A stretch of DNA of 64,000 nt, from the NCBI RefSeq assembly GCF_004362525.1, contig NZ_SNXS01000002.1, positions 1-64,000 of the forward strand, read 5' to 3'. Each line of letters starts with the position of its first letter. Positions within the stretch are counted from its first letter, which is position 1. The translations under genes and the position numbers were made by a program. The DNA comes from Roseateles toxinivorans. GTDB taxonomy: Bacteria; Pseudomonadota; Gammaproteobacteria; Burkholderiales; Burkholderiaceae_C. Shown piece by piece: positions 60,089-64,000 of the stretch. A model generated the notes under the pieces. The model did not search any database, was not told the DNA's origin, and was given only the letters and a program-made list of their open reading frames with translations.

Positions 60089-60427
60089 TCACGGCAGCTG
60101 ACGGGTCAGAACAATCGTCACCAACGCCGACGAGTCCTCGATCGCCACGACCCCATGTTGAACCCCGCCCGACAGGAAGAGCATCTGCCCGGCACGCAGC
60201 GGGTTGCTGCGGCCCTCGACGGTGACGTCGATCTGGCCTTCGATGCAGTGAATGGTGATCTCACCCGCGACGCGGTGCGGTGGGAATGAGTCGCGCGCCT
60301 GCAGCACCAGCCGGATGACCTCAAGCTGCTCGGACTTGAAGAGCGCGCTGGTCTTTTCGTTCGACAGACGAGCGCCCAGCGGCTGGACATCGATGAGCTG
60401 ACCGGAACTTGCGTGGGGGATGGCCAT
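60089..60427 (-). CDS. Cupin domain protein
   Basis: A 112-residue single-domain cupin. The first conserved motif is FPPHRVAGEITIHCIEGQIDV (one His and Glu present), the second GGVQHGVVAIED. The set of metal ligands is partly replaced, so it may be a binding protein rather than an enzyme. ATG 60427 was preferred to a TTG two codons upstream. No operon partner is evident. Confidence 0.85.
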   Translation of the reverse strand: MAIPHASSGQLIDVQPLGARLSNEKTSALFKSEQLEVIRLVLQARDSFPPHRVAGEITIHCIEGQIDVTVEGRSNPLRAGQMLFLSGGVQHGVVAIEDSSALVTIVLTRQLP

Positions 60428-60595
60428 GCACAAGTATGCGCCGCTTCACTCCTTCCGCAGCATGACCCTTGAGCCAAATGGGCGGCGGTGGCGGCGGTGA
60501 GTGAGGCTCGTCCCTCATCGCCTTCAAGGCCAGCTGCAGAGTGGCAGCCTGCTCCCTGTACAGCTCGTCACCTGGACGCTCGGCACGACCCAGGC

Positions 60596-61141
60596 TCACA
60601 CGCGCAGCAGGCCGCGGAAGCCCCGTGCGGCGTAGTAAGACTGCGCCCCGTTGTGATAAACGAACACCCTGCCGTAGCGGCGATCGCAGAACAGCGCGCC
60701 GCCGAGCGCGCGCACCGGGTCGGGTGTGGCGATCCAGCTGGACGTCTTCAGGTCGAACTCGCCGAGCTGCTGCAGCTCACGGTACTGCGCCTCATTGAGC
60801 AAAGTGACGCCCATCGCCGCAGCGGCACCGACGACACTGCCCTCAGGCCTGTTCTCCTTCCGCGAGGCCAGAGCCTCGCCGTCGAAGCAAAGACTTCTGC
60901 GCCCGGAAGGGCTCTCGGTCGAGCAATCACAGAAGATGTACTGGCCGGTGGCTTCGTCATAGCCGATCACATCCGGCTCGCCACCGGATGACTCCATGTG
61001 ATGGAGTGACTTCAGGGCACTGGGAGTTTGTTCAAGCCTGGCCTGAACCGGCGCCCAGATGAGCCTCTGATGTCGATGCTGGTTTGTTTCGAACCGGCCC
61101 TTCAATGATTGGAGTAGCGTGTCTCGTTCCTGTGCCTTCAT
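60596..61141 (-). CDS. DUF4256 family protein
   Basis: A 181-residue soluble protein. The family signatures are LLQSLKGRFETNQHRH, MESSGGEPDVIGYDEATGQYIFCDCSTESP, GRRSLCFDGEALASRKENRPEGS and the C-terminal ALFCDRRYGRVFVYHNGAQSYYAARGFRGLLRV, which is nearly invariant in the family. Function unknown; members occur in many bacteria as single genes. Confidence 0.88.
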   Translation of the reverse strand: MKAQERDTLLQSLKGRFETNQHRHQRLIWAPVQARLEQTPSALKSLHHMESSGGEPDVIGYDEATGQYIFCDCSTESPSGRRSLCFDGEALASRKENRPEGSVVGAAAAMGVTLLNEAQYRELQQLGEFDLKTSSWIATPDPVRALGGALFCDRRYGRVFVYHNGAQSYYAARGFRGLLRV

Positions 61142-61242
61142 AAACGCATCCGTAGTCGCTTGGGAGGAAGTCGGGTGGATGGGCTTGTACCACCACGTCT
61201 TGAGCTGAGCGCGAGGTAGCCACCTGCCAGTTGAGCGAAGGG

Positions 61243-61337
61243 CTAGGTCCCAGGCTCGTGGCAGACCGCCTCGATATTGTGTCCGTCCGGGCCAATGACG
61301 AACGCCGCGTAGTAATTCACATGGTAGTGCGGGCGCG
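61243..61337 (-). pseudogene. C-terminal fragment of a VOC protein
   Basis: The minus strand encodes RPHYHVNYYAAFVIGPDGHN, then IEAVCHEPGT and a stop (61243-61245). This is almost the same as the ending of VOC copy 1 and copy 3 about 3-4 kb away. The first two thirds of the gene are missing. It is a remnant of a duplicated VOC gene. Confidence 0.8.
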
Positions 61338-61478
61338 ACCCAGGCGGCGAGGACCGGCCAGCTGTCAACGAGATGGGCGTTGCGGACTTTCAGGTGGGTC
61401 TTGAGCGCGATGGCGACTCGCCGCGAAGTCCCTGTTGCGATTGGCGGGGGACAGATCGGGATCTACCCCCGTTGGCGC

Positions 61479-61754
61479 CTAGACGATGCCCTGAGGAAAC
61501 TGGATACGCTGGTTCTCCTGACAGGCGAAAAGCATGTCAGGGCCCACACCCGAGGTATCCGATAGCACGGCCGTGAACGCCTTGGCCACATTGGGGGCTG
61601 GGTCTCCGCCCATGTTCGCGTTGTTGACTGTGACCAGATTGGTCCCTTGGGTGGCCTTGATGGCCGCGTACAGGGCGTCCACCACACTCGCCGCCACGGA
61701 AACGCTGCTGCCATTTGTGCCGCCGTAGATGGCACTGCTGATGCTCCAATACAT
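61479..61754 (-). CDS. Small protein of unknown function (91 aa)
   Basis: ATG 61754 follows AGGGAG by 8 bases, much better than any upstream start, giving 91 residues. The sequence is rich in Ala, Ser, Val and Gly with no charged clusters and no signal peptide (WSISSAIYGGTNGSSVSVAAS; ALYAAIKATQGTNLVTV; FTAVLSDTSGVGPDML). The opening resembles small self-associating proteins, but no family is recognised. It stands between a VOC fragment and the pbpC gene. Confidence 0.6.
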   Translation of the reverse strand: MYWSISSAIYGGTNGSSVSVAASVVDALYAAIKATQGTNLVTVNNANMGGDPAPNVAKAFTAVLSDTSGVGPDMLFACQENQRIQFPQGIV

Positions 61755-61956
61755 GATGCCTACTCCCTGGTTGAATGACTGCCGATGGGCACGGATTCGT
61801 CGAGCTTCGGCCGGAAAGGTCACGACGCCAAATCGCCGTGGCTCTAATGTCTTACCTGAGAGCATCATCCGTCCTGAAAGCAGCTGAATCGCGGCTGAAA
61901 CGTTCTGAATTCGACAACGGCAAGCACAACGGGGTAGATCGAAAACACCTCTGCCC

Positions 61957-64000
61957 TCAATTCGTGAACTCCACCGCGACCTCACGGGTATCGGCAACAC
62001 CTTGCGCATCCACCGCACTGAGCAAGTAGCGACCAGCCGCCGCCGGCTGCCAGCTCAAGTCCTTGCCAGTCGCCGACTGGCCCAGGTAGGCCGCGTCGGC
62101 AAACCAGTAGACCAGCCCCTGACGCGCCGCATTCGCACGCAAAGTCAGCGGCGTCGCCTGCTTCACCCGCAACACATAACTAGCCCCCTGCAGCGGCGAA
62201 ACGATGCGCGGCCCGTCACCCTGGGCCTCGGCAGCCACCGCAACGCCACAGCGGGCCGGCACCGGTGGCACGCGCCGCGGCATGCCGGCCTGGGCGAACA
62301 GTTGCAGCATGTCGCTGCTCCAGTACTCGAACACCTCTTCGCGGATGTTGGCACCTAGCCGGCAGACGGCGCGGCCCGAGGCGTCGACCAGCACGGCGCG
62401 ATGCAGGGTGCTGAGCTTGATCGGTGACTTGCCGGGGATGAACCAGGTCTCGGCCAGTTGCTTGCAATGTTCGTTGGGCAGATCGCCGCTGGCTGCGCAG
62501 ACGGGAACGCGGCTCAGGTTGGCCGGCGCCTTGGTGGCCACCTCGCCGGCGTCCAGGCCCTGGCTGCGCAGGCTGTCGACGATCTGGAAGAACAGCGGTG
62601 CGGCGGCCTGCACGCCGACCAGGGCCGGGTTCGACGTGGCGTCGAAGTTGCCGAGCCAGACGACCAGCGCGTAGCGGCCGAACACGCCTGCCGTCCAGGC
62701 ATCGCGAAAGCCCCAAGAGGTGCCGGTTTTCCAGGCCACGCGCGGGAAGGCCGGCCGGCCGGTGTCGGGCCGCGGGTTGTTACGCAGCATGTCCAGCGTG
62801 ATGAAGGCGGCCTCTGGGCTCAGCAGTTGTTGGCCCTCTGCCGACGGCGTGGGGTCAGTCGTGAACTGCAGCGGCTTCAGCTCGCCGCCATTGGCCAGCA
62901 TCGCGTACATCGCCAGCAGCTCCTCCATGCTCAGCTCGCCGCCGCCCAGGGTCAACGCCAGGCCGTAGTGCTGCTCGCTGGCCAGCTGGCTGACGCCGGC
63001 CAGCTTCAGGAACTGGTAGAGATTGGGCTGCTTCAGCTTTGCCGACACCTGGACGGCCGGGATGTTGCGGCTGCGCACCAGGGCGTTGGCGGCGGTGATG
63101 GGCCCCTCGAAACGGCCGTCGAAATTCTCCGGGCTGTAGGTGCCGAAGGCGGTGGGGGCATCCTTCAGGATGCTGGCCGGGTGCAGCACGCCCTGGTCCA
63201 GCGCCAGCGCGTATATAAAAGGCTTCAAGGTCGAGCCCGGCGAGCGCTTGGCGGTGGTGGCGTTGACCTGGCCGTCGATCTTGTCGTCGAACCAGTTCGC
63301 CGAACCGACCCAGGCACGCACCTGCATCGTCTGCGTATCGACCAGCAAGGCGGCAGCGTTGTTCAGGCCCTGGCCTTTGCGGTTGTCCAGGAACTGGGTG
63401 ATGGTCCGCTCGACGGTGCGCTGCGTCGGCATGTGCAGGCTCAGTGTCGTCTGTGCAGCCGGGGTCTGGAAATGAGACTGCCGCATCAAGGTCTGCACGG
63501 CATGCGGAGCGGCGAACGGCAGCTCCTTGACGCTGCGCAGATTCAGCGGCAGGTTCAGACTGGCCTGCTGCGACGGGGCCAGGTCGTGAGGATGGCGCTT
63601 CAGCCAGGCCTGCCACAGCCGGCCGCGCGCATGGCCAAGCGCCACCGGCCAGGCCTCTCCACCGCGGCGATTCGGGTTCTGCGGGATCACGGCCAACGCC
63701 AGCGCCTCGGGCAGCAACAGTTGATCCGCCCGCTTGCCGAAGTAGATCAGGCTGGCTGCGCCGGCCCCCTCGATATTGCCGCCGTAGGGCGCGAGGTTCA
63801 GATATGCCTCCAGGATCTCGCGCTTGCCGTAGCGTGACTCCAGCCACAGCGCGGCGGCGATTTGCCTGAGCTTGCCCACGGGGCTGCGGCTGTCGATGCG
63901 GTACAGGCGCCGTACGAGCTGCATGCTCAGCGTCGAGCCACCCCGCCGCTTGTCGCCGCTCCAGGTGCTGACGGCGCCACGCACCAGGCTCGCCGGGTTG
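61957..64000 (-). CDS. pbpC: Penicillin-binding protein 1C, 5' end beyond the window
   Basis: The frame is open at the right edge, so at least 680 residues of a bifunctional peptidoglycan synthase are present and the N-terminus is missing. The end of the glycosyltransferase domain is seen first (GGSTLSMQLVRRLY, YLNLAPYGGNIEGAGAAS), then the transpeptidase with the serine motif SPGSTLKPF, SRN in RSRNIPAVQV and KTGTSWGFRDAW. The BiPBP_C domain follows (WFIPGKSP; ending EVAVEFTN). PBP1C works in the periplasm; in enteric bacteria it pairs with an alpha-2-macroglobulin-like protein, whose gene would be expected just outside the window. Confidence 0.94.
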   Translation of the reverse strand, partial: NPASLVRGAVSTWSGDKRRGGSTLSMQLVRRLYRIDSRSPVGKLRQIAAALWLESRYGKREILEAYLNLAPYGGNIEGAGAASLIYFGKRADQLLLPEALALAVIPQNPNRRGGEAWPVALGHARGRLWQAWLKRHPHDLAPSQQASLNLPLNLRSVKELPFAAPHAVQTLMRQSHFQTPAAQTTLSLHMPTQRTVERTITQFLDNRKGQGLNNAAALLVDTQTMQVRAWVGSANWFDDKIDGQVNATTAKRSPGSTLKPFIYALALDQGVLHPASILKDAPTAFGTYSPENFDGRFEGPITAANALVRSRNIPAVQVSAKLKQPNLYQFLKLAGVSQLASEQHYGLALTLGGGELSMEELLAMYAMLANGGELKPLQFTTDPTPSAEGQQLLSPEAAFITLDMLRNNPRPDTGRPAFPRVAWKTGTSWGFRDAWTAGVFGRYALVVWLGNFDATSNPALVGVQAAAPLFFQIVDSLRSQGLDAGEVATKAPANLSRVPVCAASGDLPNEHCKQLAETWFIPGKSPIKLSTLHRAVLVDASGRAVCRLGANIREEVFEYWSSDMLQLFAQAGMPRRVPPVPARCGVAVAAEAQGDGPRIVSPLQGASYVLRVKQATPLTLRANAARQGLVYWFADAAYLGQSATGKDLSWQPAAAGRYLLSAVDAQGVADTREVAVEFTN

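Noticed and set aside
62458-63837. A 459-residue plus-strand frame opposite pbpC
   Set aside because: It is a shadow of the clearly assigned PBP1C gene.
1-64000. CRISPR arrays, rRNA or tRNA genes
   Set aside because: No regularly spaced repeats and no tRNA or rRNA motifs were noticed by eye on either strand; short or divergent ones could have been missed.

Overview
The window is high-GC DNA read as a Betaproteobacterium, most likely of the order Burkholderiales (Roseateles/Paucibacter/Pelomonas-like). This is inferred from a Bug/TctC-type solute receptor, a FxDxF-type PEP-CTERM protein, a PbpC-type PBP1C, paired HipA-like/DUF3037 genes and the codon style. No rRNA or tRNA gene was seen. The organism name is an inference, not something the sequence states.

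Positions 1-1340 hold an Lrp/AsnC regulator lying between two inverted copies of a ~105-bp repeat with imperfect terminal inverted repeats (MITE-like).

Positions 1338-21733 are a ~20-kb locus that reads as a peptide scavenging system. It contains an S9 peptidase, divergent from a FecI-type sigma factor and FecR-type anti-sigma factor, then a nitroreductase, a TonB-dependent receptor with an N-terminal signalling (STN) domain, a small exported protein, a type-B carboxylesterase, a complete YejABEF-type peptide ABC importer and two prolyl-oligopeptidase-family enzymes. From the receptor to the last peptidase the genes overlap or nearly touch. The proposed logic is surface sensing and uptake, periplasmic processing, import, then cytosolic hydrolysis.

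Positions 21734-37853 are an accessory region with lower GC in parts. It carries a HAD-like gene, a PhzF homologue, a divergent SDR/LysR pair with a clear operator, an IS481-family element with inverted repeats and a 6-bp target duplication, a GGDEF-domain remnant joined to an IS21 istA remnant, and a three-gene module: 219-aa and 366-aa proteins of unknown function convergent with a 1790-aa protein that contains two tyrosine-recombinase-like domains (the first lacking the nucleophile, the second intact). This module is the strongest candidate for something undescribed.

Positions 37854-64000 look like ordinary chromosome with many small regulator-enzyme pairs: HipA-like kinase/DUF3037, SDR/AraC/GST, Lrp/solute-binding protein, a glucarate-dehydratase-like enzyme with a TctC receptor and divergent GntR regulator, an S1/P1 nuclease, a dehalogenase-like hydrolase followed by a broken leuCD remnant, a LysR gene with an internal deletion, a large unrecognised helical protein with a small downstream partner (effector/immunity-like layout), XRE regulator/membrane protein, a PEP-CTERM protein with a good terminator, three VOC proteins with a WYL regulator and GST that share a 12-bp perfect inverted repeat, a cupin, a DUF4256 protein, and PBP1C running off the right end.
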